Shown here piece by piece: positions 37,299 through 46,496 of a stretch of DNA of 64,000 bases. Made by a program: the position numbers and the translations under genes. The DNA is from Spirochaetales bacterium. GTDB taxonomy: Bacteria > Spirochaetota > Spirochaetia > Treponematales > Treponemataceae. The notes beneath the pieces were generated by a model. That model was not told the DNA's origin. It ran no database searches and was given only the letters and a program-made list of their open reading frames with translations. Positions within the stretch are counted from its first letter, which is position 1. Each line of letters begins with the position of its first letter. The stretch lies in assembly GCA_003252395.1 (NCBI GenBank), contig QKEL01000008.1, positions 248,001 to 312,000 of the forward strand, read 5' to 3'.

Positions 37299-39146
37299 AT
37301 GAATACTTCCGCAATTTATCACCACTGCGGTGATCACTGGTGTTATGCGTTTGACGATACAACCCTCCACATTCGTATCCGCACGGCGGCGAGCGATATT
37401 GACCGGGTGGAGATCGTGTGCGGCGATCCCTATGAGTGGCAGCCCGGAAAGGAAGGCTACGAGTGGGCAAGCGACCTGTATCCCATGCGGAAGGTCGGCA
37501 CGAACGGCGTGCACGATTTTTGGGAGTTTCTGTTCGAGCCGCCGTACCGGCGCCTGAAATACTGGTTTATCCTCCATAAGGGGCGCGCGTCGGTCGAGTA
37601 CGGGGAGAAGGGCGTGGTTACGGCCGTAGACCGGCACAATACCTGGAATACCTTCATTTATCCGTATATTCAGCCGACCGAGGTGTATCGGGCGCCGGAA
37701 TGGGTGGGCGAGACGGTGTGGTACCAGATTTTTCCCGAGCGGTACCATAACGGAAACCCCGCGCTCAACCCGCCGGGGACGAAGGAATGGCAGTACGGCG
37801 AGGTGACGAATAAGGAATACTACGGGGGCGACCTGGCGGGCATTACGGCCAAGCTCGACCATATCGCGGACCTCGGTTTCAACGGGATTTACCTGACGCC
37901 CATTTTCCAGTCACCCTCGGTGCATAAGTACGATACGGGCGATTACCTGAAGATCGACCCGGCCTTCGGTACGGAGGAGGACCTGCGGACCCTGGTGGCC
38001 GAATGCCACCGGCGGGGGATCAGGATTATTTTGGACGCGGTGTTCAACCATTCGGGGACGACCTTCGCGCCCTGGGCCGACGTTTTGGAAAAGGGCGAAG
38101 CCTCGCGCTTTCGGGACTGGTTCGCGATCCGCGACTTTCCCCTTTTCGGCGTAAACGAAGACGGTTCGCCCCGCGCCGACGACGGGGATTCCCACCGCGC
38201 GAATTTCGAGACTTTCGCGTTCACCACGGGCATGCCCAAGCTGAATACGGCGAACCCCGAGGTGCGGGAATACCTTTTGAAAGTAGCCGACTACTGGATA
38301 CGGGAATGCGATATCGACGGGTGGCGGCTCGACGTGGCCAACGAGGTGACCCACGATTTTTGGCGGGAATTCCGCCGGGTCGTGAAGGCGGCCAAACCCG
38401 ACGCCTATATCGTCGGGGAGATTTGGCACCATTCCATCGACTGGCTAAGGGGAGACCAGTACGACGCGATCATGAACTATCACTTCGGCCAGGCGATTAC
38501 CGAGTTCCTGAAGGGGACGGCCGAAATTCCCGACGCGCGCGCCCTGGCGCACCGCGCGGAAACCCTGGAAAAGTCGTATCCCCTGCCGGTGATACGCGCG
38601 GGGTTCAACCTGCTTGATTCCCACGACACGGCCCGGCTTATCCACCGGCTGGACGGAAACCTTTCAGCCGCCCGCATCGCCTGGCTTATCCTGGCGCTGC
38701 TGCCCGGCTCTCCCTGCTTTTACTACGGCAGCGAGTACGCCGTGACCGGCGCCCACGACCCGGACTGCAGGCGGTGCATGCCCTGGGACACGGCCCACCA
38801 GGACCGCAGCCAGTACGAATTCCTCAAGGCGGTTATCGCCCTGCGCCGGGAGAACGCGGCGCTCGTGAACCGGGGCCGGCGGGAATGGCTTACGAACCCC
38901 AAGCTGCCCGACGTATTCGGCTTCAGGATTTCAGCGGGAGCGGCGGGAGAGGACGAGTCGGACGCGGCCTACGGAAGGCTCCGGCCGGAAAACGGCTACC
39001 GCGGGGCGAAGAGCCTAACGGTCTTCGTGAACCGGGGAAAGAAGCCGGTGAGCGGCGCGAGGCTCGCGAAGGCCTTCGGGAAAGCGGCGGAATGTCCGGA
39101 GTTCGCGGAGCTTGGAAGCGAGGGCTACGCGTGGGCGCTCGGCTGA
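37299..39146 (+). CDS. Neopullulanase/cyclomaltodextrinase (GH13_20)
   Basis: This 615-residue alpha-glucan hydrolase has the N-terminal beta-sandwich domain (1-125) of the neopullulanase/maltogenic amylase group and a GH13 barrel. Conserved regions are DAVFNH (246-251), the nucleophile Asp345 in GWRLDVANE, the acid/base Glu374 in VGEIWH, and LLDSHDT. No signal peptide is present, so it should act in the cytoplasm on maltodextrins, cyclodextrins or pullulan fragments. It is divergent from the debranching-pullulanase fusion, and the two enzymes would act on the same pool of glucans. AAGGAG sets the start. Confidence 0.93.
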   Translation: MNTSAIYHHCGDHWCYAFDDTTLHIRIRTAASDIDRVEIVCGDPYEWQPGKEGYEWASDLYPMRKVGTNGVHDFWEFLFEPPYRRLKYWFILHKGRASVEYGEKGVVTAVDRHNTWNTFIYPYIQPTEVYRAPEWVGETVWYQIFPERYHNGNPALNPPGTKEWQYGEVTNKEYYGGDLAGITAKLDHIADLGFNGIYLTPIFQSPSVHKYDTGDYLKIDPAFGTEEDLRTLVAECHRRGIRIILDAVFNHSGTTFAPWADVLEKGEASRFRDWFAIRDFPLFGVNEDGSPRADDGDSHRANFETFAFTTGMPKLNTANPEVREYLLKVADYWIRECDIDGWRLDVANEVTHDFWREFRRVVKAAKPDAYIVGEIWHHSIDWLRGDQYDAIMNYHFGQAITEFLKGTAEIPDARALAHRAETLEKSYPLPVIRAGFNLLDSHDTARLIHRLDGNLSAARIAWLILALLPGSPCFYYGSEYAVTGAHDPDCRRCMPWDTAHQDRSQYEFLKAVIALRRENAALVNRGRREWLTNPKLPDVFGFRISAGAAGEDESDAAYGRLRPENGYRGAKSLTVFVNRGKKPVSGARLAKAFGKAAECPEFAELGSEGYAWALG

Positions 39147-39179
39147 CGGTCTCAAGCGGTTCGGTTACGCTTCCGTCGT

Positions 39180-39713
39180 TCAATTGACCGAGCGTAAACG
39201 GTCCGCCACGGCTTGGAAGCGGGCGGCGATTTCGCCCGTGAAGTTCGCCTCGGTAAGGATGACCTTCGTCGCGTCGACGCCGCTTCCGGGAATCAAGGTA
39301 ACGGGAATGGCGAGGCCGCCCGCGAACTTCTCCCCGAGAAGGGCGCGGAATTTGGCGAAGACGGTCTCGTAGCCGAAGCCCGTATCCTTGCTCGCCTCGT
39401 CGCTGCCGCAGACGGTAACGAAGGTGAGCGACTTGAGCGACCGCCCGTATTTTCGGATAAAAACGCGGAGTGGAAGGACGATCTGCCCCATCCAAATGGG
39501 ACCGCAGAGGATCACGCGGTCAAAATCGGCGGGGTTTCGCGCGAGCTTGCGGTTGCCCAGGCCAAACTTGAGGGCAGAGCCCAAGAGGAGCGAAAAAAAG
39601 CCGCCTGAGGCAGGGCGAATCTCCTCGATCTCGCAGTCCAGCGCCTCGGCGAGCCTTTGGGCGGCGAACCGGTTGTTGCCGGTCCGCGAGTAATACAGGA
39701 TAAGGGTTTTCAT
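39180..39713 (-). CDS. Flavodoxin-like protein
   Basis: This 177-residue protein has the FMN phosphate loop YYSRTGNNR at residues 7-15, followed by strands FDRVILCGPIWMGQI and LTFVTVCGSDEA, typical of flavodoxin/NAD(P)H quinone reductase-like folds. It probably carries electrons or reduces quinones in the cytoplasm. The start at 39713 is taken because the flavodoxin fold starts MKTLILYYS and AAAGGAG lies about 12 bases upstream. It lies between the convergent neopullulanase gene and the export operon; the 57-base gap to hlyD means it could be read through from that operon. Confidence 0.9.
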   Translation of the reverse strand: MKTLILYYSRTGNNRFAAQRLAEALDCEIEEIRPASGGFFSLLLGSALKFGLGNRKLARNPADFDRVILCGPIWMGQIVLPLRVFIRKYGRSLKSLTFVTVCGSDEASKDTGFGYETVFAKFRALLGEKFAGGLAIPVTLIPGSGVDATKVILTEANFTGEIAARFQAVADRLRSVN

Positions 39714-39770
39714 ATTCGGCGTACGCTCCTTTCGCGTTCGAGTATACAACAGTGAGGAAAACCCGAAACG

Positions 39771-40715
39771 TCACTTTACGACGCGAACCTTCACTTCCAC
39801 GGACATGCCGGGAAGGAGGCGCTTCGCGTCGGCGCCGGATAGGAATTCCGGGTCGAAGGAAATGCGCACCGGGATGCGCTGGGTTGTCTTGGTAAATTCC
39901 CCGAGCTGGAAGGCAGGGGCCACTATCCCCGAGCGGATCAGCTCAACCGTGCCGGTGAAGGGAACGTCCTTCCAGGCGTCCACGGTAATCTTTACCGGCG
40001 CTCCTTCCTTTACCCGGGCGATCTTGGTTTCTTCCAGGTTGGCGGTTATCCATACCTTGGACAGGTCGGTTACCGTGAGGATCTTCTGGGTAGGCTGCAC
40101 CACGTCGCCCACGCCCAGGTTGATATGATCCACCGTGCCGTCCAGGGGAGAACGGATTACGGTATTCAAAAGCTGGGCCTCGATTACCCCGAGCTGGGCG
40201 CCGGCCGCGTCCGCTTGGGCCTGGGCGAGCTCATACTGGGCGGTGGCCGCCGCCTGGGCGTTCCGGGAATGGTCCAGGGCCTCCCTGGTGGCCGCTCCGG
40301 TGGCGTTGAGGGCCTTAACCCGTTCCAAGTCGCTTTCGCTGTTGTCCAGGTTTACCTTCGCCAACGCGAGGCTTTTTCGCGCGGTATTGAGGGCGGCTAT
40401 GACCTGGGCCTCCTGGGCACGGGCATCGGTATCGTCCAAACGCGCCAAGAGGTCGCCGGCTTTCACCTTTTGCCCGTCGGTAACGGTAATTTCGGCGATG
40501 CGGCCGAGGATTTTCGGGCCAACGGATATCTGGGTCCCGTCCACCGCGGCGTCGTCGGTTGAAACGTAGGTAAACGAATCGTAGGCGGTCAGTCCGCCCC
40601 AGGCGGCCGCGACTATAAGCACCACGAGGAGGATTCCCATGCCGAGCACGTTCGGCGCCTTGCGGACCCCCGTCGTGCCGACGGGTCCTTTCTTCTCGCT
40701 TTCTTTCTTATCCAT
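39771..40715 (-). CDS. HlyD/EmrA-type membrane fusion protein
   Basis: This 314-residue adaptor has one N-terminal membrane helix (about 24-47) and then a lipoyl/barrel-sandwich half-motif (GPKILGRIAEITVTDGQKVKAGDLLARLD). A coiled-coil hairpin follows (about 95-170, Ala/Gln-rich) with the second lipoyl half (IRSPLDGTVDHINLGVGDVV), and a beta-barrel domain closes the protein. It bridges an inner-membrane exporter to an outer-membrane TolC channel. It is the last gene of the marR operon, 13 bases after the second ABC gene, with GGAG upstream. Pairing with an ABC heterodimer is less common than with MFS or RND pumps. Confidence 0.92.
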   Translation of the reverse strand: MDKKESEKKGPVGTTGVRKAPNVLGMGILLVVLIVAAAWGGLTAYDSFTYVSTDDAAVDGTQISVGPKILGRIAEITVTDGQKVKAGDLLARLDDTDARAQEAQVIAALNTARKSLALAKVNLDNSESDLERVKALNATGAATREALDHSRNAQAAATAQYELAQAQADAAGAQLGVIEAQLLNTVIRSPLDGTVDHINLGVGDVVQPTQKILTVTDLSKVWITANLEETKIARVKEGAPVKITVDAWKDVPFTGTVELIRSGIVAPAFQLGEFTKTTQRIPVRISFDPEFLSGADAKRLLPGMSVEVKVRVVK

Positions 40716-40727
40716 ATCCTTAATCTC

Positions 40728-42650
40728 CTAAACGACCAGCCCTTCTTCGGCGAAGGAACCGGCGAACTGGCTATTGTACAAATCCGCGTAGAACCCTTTC
40801 TTCTCGATAAGTTCTTGGTGATTTCCCGTTTCTATAATGGTGCCCTTGTCCATGACGATGATCATCTCCGCGTCGCGGATGGTGGAAAGCCGATGGGCGA
40901 TGACGAAGTTCGTCCTGCCCTTCATGAGCTCTCCCATTGCCTTCTGGATATACACCTCGGTTCTCGTGTCGACGCTGCTCGTGGCCTCGTCAAGGATGAG
41001 GATCGCGGGATCCGAAAGGATGGCCCGGGCGATGGTCAGAAGCTGTTTCTCGCCCTGCGAGAGATTCGAGGCGTCCTCGTTGATGACCGTGTCGTAGCCG
41101 TCGGGCAGGGCGCGAATGAAGTGGTCCGCGTGTGCCGCCTGGGCCGCCCCCACGATTTCCCCTTCGGTGGCACCCTCGCGGCCGTAGGCGATATTGTCGC
41201 GGATAGAGCCCTTGAAGAGCCAGGTATCCTGCAGCACCATGCCGAAGGTCGTGCGGAGGGTTCCCCGCCTCACGTCCCGTATGTCCGTTCCGTCGACGCT
41301 GATGGCGCCGCCCTGGATTTCGTAAAAGCGCAGGAGCAGATTCACCAGGGTCGTCTTGCCCGCGCCGGTGGGACCGACGATGGCGACGGTATGCCCCGGG
41401 CGAACGTCCAAGTCAACGCTTTCCATGAGGATTTTCTCGTCCGAGTAGCCGAACCGCACCTTGTCGAACTTGACGAAGCCCTCGGGCGTAAAATCGGCCA
41501 GGGCGGTCGCGGCGTCGGGGAGCTCCTCGGTTTCGTCGAGAATCTCGAACACGCGCTCCGCCGAGGCCAGGGTCGACTGAAGGACGTTGGCGATATTCGA
41601 CAGCTGGGATATGGGCATGGTAAACTGCCTCGAATACTGGATGAACGCCTGGATATCGCCGAGCTTCATGGCCTTTTTAGCCGTCATTACGCCGCCGATA
41701 ACGGCAATCAGCACGTAACTCACGTTGTTGATAAAGTTCATGATCGGCATCATGGCACCGGAAATGAACTGGGCGCGCCAGTTCGATTCCCCGAGCCTCC
41801 CATTAATGGCCCGGAACTCCTCCATGGATTTTCCTTCCCGTCCGAAAGCCTTCACGATCCTGAAGCCCGAATACATTTCCTCGATATGCCCGTTAAGCTG
41901 CCCCAATTCCTTCGCCTGGGTTCCGAAAAGCCTTTGCGAAACCTTGGCGATATTCACCGTGGCGAGCATGGCGGTAGGCAGCGTTAAAAGGCTGATAAGC
42001 GTCAAAAGCGGGCTGATCGTCAGCATCATGATAAGTATTCCGATGATGGTCGTGGCGGAGGTGATCATCTGGGTCAGGCTCTGCTGGAGCGTATTGCCGA
42101 TATTGTCGATATCGTTGGTCATGCGGCTCATTACCTCGCCGTGGGTTCTCCCGTCGAAATACTTCAGGGGCAGCCGGTGCAGCTTGTCGTTCATGTCGCG
42201 CCGCATGTCGTACACGATCTTCTGTGCCACGTCGGACATGATCAGCTGTTGGGTATAGCTCAAGGCGGCGCTCACGAGATACAGGGCCACGATGCCCGCG
42301 AGCATCCGACCGATGTAGGTCATGTCCAGCGCGGGAAGGGGCTGGCCGAGCATGGCCGCCGCGTACTTTCCCATAATCCCGTCGAAGAGCTTGGTGGTCA
42401 CGAAACCCTGAAGCTTCGGTCCCACGATGCTGAAGACCGTGCTCGTCACGGCGAGGAAAAAAACGACAAAGAGGTGTTTTTTCCGCACGCCGAAGTATTC
42501 CACGAACCGCTTGAAGGTCTTTGCCATGTTCTTGGGCTTTTCAACGGGGCCGCGCATGCCGCCCATGGGGCCGCCGCCCATCATTCCGCCCGGGCGACCT
42601 CCCGGCCGCGGGCCGCCGGGGCCTGCCTGTCTTTGGCTCGCGTCGCTCAT
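40728..42650 (-). CDS. ABC exporter half-transporter B (degenerate signature subunit)
   Basis: This 640-residue half-transporter has an N-terminal six-helix exporter domain and a C-terminal ATPase. Walker A is GPTGAGKTT and Walker B LILDEATS with the catalytic Glu present, but the signature is LSQGEKQ instead of LSGGQ. An unusual Gly/Met/Pro-rich N-terminal tail (about 8-35, with MMGGGPMGGM) precedes the first helix. It pairs with the next gene to form a heterodimer of the TM287/288 or BmrCD kind. The start overlaps the upstream stop by 4 bases (ATGA), and GAGGAA precedes it. Substrates are probably drugs or lipids. Confidence 0.93.
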   Translation of the reverse strand: MSDASQRQAGPGGPRPGGRPGGMMGGGPMGGMRGPVEKPKNMAKTFKRFVEYFGVRKKHLFVVFFLAVTSTVFSIVGPKLQGFVTTKLFDGIMGKYAAAMLGQPLPALDMTYIGRMLAGIVALYLVSAALSYTQQLIMSDVAQKIVYDMRRDMNDKLHRLPLKYFDGRTHGEVMSRMTNDIDNIGNTLQQSLTQMITSATTIIGILIMMLTISPLLTLISLLTLPTAMLATVNIAKVSQRLFGTQAKELGQLNGHIEEMYSGFRIVKAFGREGKSMEEFRAINGRLGESNWRAQFISGAMMPIMNFINNVSYVLIAVIGGVMTAKKAMKLGDIQAFIQYSRQFTMPISQLSNIANVLQSTLASAERVFEILDETEELPDAATALADFTPEGFVKFDKVRFGYSDEKILMESVDLDVRPGHTVAIVGPTGAGKTTLVNLLLRFYEIQGGAISVDGTDIRDVRRGTLRTTFGMVLQDTWLFKGSIRDNIAYGREGATEGEIVGAAQAAHADHFIRALPDGYDTVINEDASNLSQGEKQLLTIARAILSDPAILILDEATSSVDTRTEVYIQKAMGELMKGRTNFVIAHRLSTIRDAEMIIVMDKGTIIETGNHQELIEKKGFYADLYNSQFAGSFAEEGLVV

Positions 42651-44377
42651 GCGAGTTCCTCCTCGGTCAGTTGGGATTCCACGATTTCGCGGTACACCGC
42701 GCAATCCCGGTACAGTTCGTCGTGGGTGCCGATTCCGGCGATTTTGCCCTCGTCGAGCACGACGATGCGGTCGGCCTGCATGATCGAGGAAACCCGCTGT
42801 CCAACGATGAGCACCGCGGCGTCGGCGGTTTTTTCCCGCAGGGCGGCGCGGAGCTTCGCGTCGGTCTTGAAGTCCAGGGCCGAGAAGCTGTCGTCGAAGA
42901 GGTATACCTCCGGTTTCCTCACCAGGGCGCGGGCTATCGAAAGCCGCTGCTTTTGTCCGCCGGAAACGTTGCTTCCGCCCTGGGCAAGGGGCGATTCGAT
43001 CCCCCGTTCCATGGCCGAGACGAAATCCCAGGACTGCGAGGTTTTCAGCGCCTCTTCCAGTTCCTCGTCCGTCGCGTCTTCCTTGCCGTAGAGCAGGTTC
43101 TCCCGGACGGTGCCGGAAAAGAGCACCGCCTTCTGGGGCACCGTGCCGATCCGAGAGCGCAGATCGGAAAGGGTCATCTTCCGGACGTCCACCCCGTCTA
43201 TCAACACCTCGCCGGAGGTCACGTCGTAAAACCGGGGGATCAGGGAAAGGAGGGTCGTCTTGCCGCTGCCCGTGCTCCCGATGATCGCGGTGGTCTCGCC
43301 GGGGCCGGTCTTGAAGGAAATGCCTTCCACGGCGGGGCGCTCGGCCCCGTAATAGGCGAACGAGACGTTCCTGAACTCCACGACGCCCCGGACGCCGCCT
43401 TCGGGAGAGACGGGATCGTCCGGGTCCGCGATGTCGGGCACGATATCCAGTACCTCGTTGATTCGGTCCGCGGACGCCTGGGCCCGGGGAACCATGATAA
43501 ACATCATCGAGGCCATGATGAACGAGAAGAGAATCTGCATGGCGTACTGCATGAAGGCCATCATGTCGCCCACTTTGGAAACGCCGGAATCGATGCGCGA
43601 AGAGCCGAACCAGAGGATGGCGATGACGGTCATGTTCATGATGAGCATCATGAAGGGGAACATCATGGCGAAGATCCGGTTCACCTTCACCGAGGTTACC
43701 ATCAGGTCGGCGTTGGCCTCGGCGAAGCGCTCCCGCTCGGTGGGCCCGCGATTAAAGGCGCGGATTACCCGGATGCCGGTGAGGTTTTCGCGGACGATCA
43801 GGTTAATCCGGTCCACCTTTTTCTGGATCGCCTGAAAGAGCGGGAAGCCCAGGGACGCCACGGTCCCGATTAGGACGCCCAGGACGGGTATCGCCAAGAA
43901 AATAACCCAGGCGAGCCCGGCGTCCTTTCGGAGGGCGAGGATCATCCCGCCCACCGCCGTAATGGGGGCGCCGATCATCATCCGCTGGATCATGATCAGC
44001 ACGTTCTGGATCTGGTTTACGTCGTTGGTGCTTCGGGTCACGAGGGAGGGCGTGCCGATCACGTCGAACTCGTGGAGGGAGAACTTCGAGACCCGGTTGA
44101 AAATCCGCTCCCGCAGGTTTTCGCTGAAGCCGATGGCCACGTGCGACGAGAGGAAGCTCGCGGCCACCGCGCTTATCGAACCGCCCAGGGCCACCAAGAG
44201 CATCCTGAGGCCCACGGAAAGGATATAGTTCACGTCGCCGTTGGTGATACCCTTGTTGACGATGTCGGACATCAGGTTCGGCAGGTAAAGGTCGCACATA
44301 CTCTGGGCGAACACGACCAGCACGGTCGCGACGATGGGTATTCGCCAGGGCTTGAGCGTCCTGAATAGTTTCAGCAT
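42647..44377 (-). CDS. ABC exporter half-transporter A (Walker B Glu-to-Asp subunit)
   Basis: This 576-residue protein has an exporter-type membrane domain (six helices, 1-320) and an ATPase domain with Walker A GSTGSGKTT, signature VSGGQKQR and Walker B YLFDDSFSALD. The catalytic Glu is replaced by Asp, the usual change in the degenerate-site subunit of heterodimeric exporters. Together with subunit B, one ATP site would be active (this signature with the other Walker B) and one degenerate. It is translationally coupled to subunit B. AAGGAG lies upstream of the ATG. Confidence 0.94.
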   Translation of the reverse strand: MLKLFRTLKPWRIPIVATVLVVFAQSMCDLYLPNLMSDIVNKGITNGDVNYILSVGLRMLLVALGGSISAVAASFLSSHVAIGFSENLRERIFNRVSKFSLHEFDVIGTPSLVTRSTNDVNQIQNVLIMIQRMMIGAPITAVGGMILALRKDAGLAWVIFLAIPVLGVLIGTVASLGFPLFQAIQKKVDRINLIVRENLTGIRVIRAFNRGPTERERFAEANADLMVTSVKVNRIFAMMFPFMMLIMNMTVIAILWFGSSRIDSGVSKVGDMMAFMQYAMQILFSFIMASMMFIMVPRAQASADRINEVLDIVPDIADPDDPVSPEGGVRGVVEFRNVSFAYYGAERPAVEGISFKTGPGETTAIIGSTGSGKTTLLSLIPRFYDVTSGEVLIDGVDVRKMTLSDLRSRIGTVPQKAVLFSGTVRENLLYGKEDATDEELEEALKTSQSWDFVSAMERGIESPLAQGGSNVSGGQKQRLSIARALVRKPEVYLFDDSFSALDFKTDAKLRAALREKTADAAVLIVGQRVSSIMQADRIVVLDEGKIAGIGTHDELYRDCAVYREIVESQLTEEELA

Positions 44378-44391
44378 CTTCTTTGCGCTCC

Positions 44392-45804
44392 TTATTCGGT
44401 CGCTCCGACGGGGAGGCCCGCCGCGCGGGCGAGATCCGCCTCGGCGATCCGGCAGTCGATCTGCTTATTGGCGATCGCGAACTCGCTCCTGACCCGGGCG
44501 AAGGACGCGCTCAGCAGGTCCAGGTCGCCGGCAGTCCCGTTTTTGACGCGCTGGGCCACGACCCGCTCGTTTTCCTTGGCCTGGTCGAGCATGGCCGTGA
44601 CTAGGGAAAGGTCGCCCCGCGCCCGTTCCAGCGAGAGGCGACAGCTCCGCACGTCGAGCACGACGGTTTCGGCGGTACGGTCGCCGTCGGCCGAGGCCTT
44701 ACGCGCGTCGAGCCCCTTGGACTCGACGGTCTTCACGTTCGCGGGCAGGCCGCCGAGATCGTAGCTCACGGCAACCCCCACGGCCCAGGTACCGTTGAAC
44801 CCATCGCCCGAAAGGCTGTAGCGCTGGTTGGGGTTCGCGAAGGTGTAGTTTCCCGTCAGGGTCAGGCTCGGGAACAGGGGCGCCTCGGCCAATTTCTTCG
44901 CGCTTTCGGCGAGCGAACCGGACAGGCCGGCCATCCTCGTTTCGCCGCGATTCGCGAGCGCGAGGGCCACCAGTTCCGCATCGGACGGGGAGGCATCGTC
45001 CGAGCTTAAAATGAGGGCGATTTTTTCCGGCAGCGTGGACTCCGCCGGATCACCAGTAGGATTCACCGCGGCGCCGAAGTACGAGGCCGTTTCGGGGTTC
45101 ACCAGGGACGAAAGGTAAAAAAGGGCCCGGTCGCGCACGGCCAAGCCGTCGGCAAGGTCCATCTTGGCCTGGTCGCGGCGCATTCCCGCTCCGAGCAGAT
45201 CCGCGTTGAGCGCCGTTCCCTGGGCGACCTTTTGCGCGGTCATGTCGTAGTTCTTAAGCGTCAGTTCCAGGTTCTCACGCAATGTCGCCGCGTTCAGTTG
45301 CGCGCGAACCGCTTCCCAGTACGCGCGGGCGGTCTCGAAGGCTACGGCGTTCGCCGTCATGGCCTCGGTTAACTCTTTAGCGCGGGTTTGGAGGGCCGCG
45401 AGATTCACGCTCTCGGCGAGCCGGAACCCGGCGAAAATCGGGTATTGCAGGTTCGCCGCGAAGGAAAACGCGTCGTCCTGGGAGCCAAGATCCACGCTCA
45501 TGGGCCCGAAACTGATCGACTGGTCCACGTGGCTCAGTCGGGTATAGCTCCCCGACAGGGTAATCGCGGGGAGGCGACGGAGGCTTGCGGCGCTTTGCTG
45601 GGCCCTGGCGGACTCGGTGTCGATGGCGGCGGCGGCCACGCGGTAATCGGTATGTATGGCCGATTGCACGGCGTCATTCAACGAAAGCCCGACCGGGGCC
45701 GGGGCCGGCGACTGGGCCGCGCCGAGGGCGCCGACGCACACCAAGACGAAAACGGGCATCGCCTGCGGGAATCGCCGGCTCCTTTGGGTACTTTGATCTG
45801 TCAT
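44392..45804 (-). CDS. TolC-family outer-membrane efflux protein
   Basis: This 470-residue protein has a signal peptide (about 1-30) and the duplicated TolC repeat. The repeats are long amphipathic helices with SLNDAVQSAIHTDYRVAAAAID near the N terminus and AELVALALANRGETRMAGLSGSLAESAKKLAEA in the second half. Beta segments that would insert in the outer membrane follow each (ITLSGSYTRLSHVDQSISF, LTLTGNYTFANPNQRYSL). It forms the exit duct for a tripartite exporter. GGAAGG lies 6 bases before the ATG. It lies between marR and the ABC genes. Confidence 0.92.
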   Translation of the reverse strand: MTDQSTQRSRRFPQAMPVFVLVCVGALGAAQSPAPAPVGLSLNDAVQSAIHTDYRVAAAAIDTESARAQQSAASLRRLPAITLSGSYTRLSHVDQSISFGPMSVDLGSQDDAFSFAANLQYPIFAGFRLAESVNLAALQTRAKELTEAMTANAVAFETARAYWEAVRAQLNAATLRENLELTLKNYDMTAQKVAQGTALNADLLGAGMRRDQAKMDLADGLAVRDRALFYLSSLVNPETASYFGAAVNPTGDPAESTLPEKIALILSSDDASPSDAELVALALANRGETRMAGLSGSLAESAKKLAEAPLFPSLTLTGNYTFANPNQRYSLSGDGFNGTWAVGVAVSYDLGGLPANVKTVESKGLDARKASADGDRTAETVVLDVRSCRLSLERARGDLSLVTAMLDQAKENERVVAQRVKNGTAGDLDLLSASFARVRSEFAIANKQIDCRIAEADLARAAGLPVGATE

Positions 45805-45821
45805 GGAATACCTTCCTATGG

Positions 45822-46307
45822 TTAACTATTCCCGTGACTGCCGCAGGTGGTCACGCCAAGGGTTTCGGTAAAATACGTTTCGACGATCGAGAGCAACCGG
45901 ATCAGTTCCTCCGAATCCTTTTTGCCGAGGGCGTTGGCCAGTCCGTCGAACTCTTCGGTGAAGCGGTAAAAAAGCGGCCGGAGGCGGGCCTGGCCCGAAT
46001 CGGTCAGGCTGACCAGGATCGCGCGGCGGTCTTCGCTGTCCATCGCCCTGCTCACCAACCCCTGGGCCTCGAGGCCGGTCACGATCTGGGTCACGGCGGG
46101 AACGGTAATGCCGAGCGCGTTGGCGAAATCCGACACGCGGATTCCCCCCTCCCCGTGCTTCTTGCGATGCCACAGTCGCATGAGGATCATGACCGACGAC
46201 GGCTTGAATTCCGTGCTTATGGACCGCATGAAGTCCTTTTGCAGAATATGGCTCACGCGCCGAAGCTTTTCCATGAGCGTCCGTGGGGTACCGGTAAGTT
46301 CGGTCAT
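45822..46307 (-). CDS. MarR-family transcriptional regulator
   Basis: This 161-residue regulator has the winged helix fold: helices up to VMILMRLWHRKKHGEGGIRVSDFANALGI, the recognition helix VPAVTQIVTGLEAQGLVSR, and the wing MDSEDRRAILVSLTDSG. It is the first gene of the export operon and likely represses its own promoter, releasing DNA when a toxic ligand binds. The upstream promoter carries two overlapping palindromes that suit this. GAGGA precedes the ATG. Confidence 0.93.
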   Translation of the reverse strand: MTELTGTPRTLMEKLRRVSHILQKDFMRSISTEFKPSSVMILMRLWHRKKHGEGGIRVSDFANALGITVPAVTQIVTGLEAQGLVSRAMDSEDRRAILVSLTDSGQARLRPLFYRFTEEFDGLANALGKKDSEELIRLLSIVETYFTETLGVTTCGSHGNS

Positions 46308-46361
46308 TCCGTCCTCTTTCGTTAATCGGTTTGATAATTACGTCGCGCTTCTATTACTTGC

Positions 46362-46391
46362 TAATATATTAAGTGTCTTAACTAATGTCAA
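46362..46391 (-). promoter_or_regulatory. marR operon promoter with overlapping palindromic operators
   Basis: The minus-strand -35 TTGACA (46386-46391, perfect consensus) and -10 TATATT (46363-46368) have a 17-base spacer. TTAAG-TGT-CTTAA (46369-46381) lies wholly in the spacer, and TAATATATTA (46362-46371) covers the -10. A MarR dimer bound at either would block polymerase. Confidence 0.75.
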
Positions 46392-46404
46392 CGAAAAAGG
46401 GCAT

Positions 46405-46438
46405 AAAAAAGCCCGGAGGGCGGGTTTATCCCCCGGGC
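46405..46438 (-). terminator. Terminator of the large lipoprotein gene
   Basis: On the minus strand GCCCGG pairs with CCGGGC (46433-46438 with 46411-46416), extended by an inner GGG/CCC, and is followed by T6. It lies about 60 bases after the lipoprotein stop and just before the marR promoter. Confidence 0.75.
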
Positions 46439-46496
46439 AAGGTTCTCGAGCGACCGGTCGATCCGGAAACGGAACGGGCCGGTCCGAATGCGGGAC

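Noticed and set aside
39147..39179. Terminator between neopullulanase and flavodoxin genes
   Set aside because: A short complementary stretch extends into the flavodoxin gene, but there is no T-run and the stem is weak.
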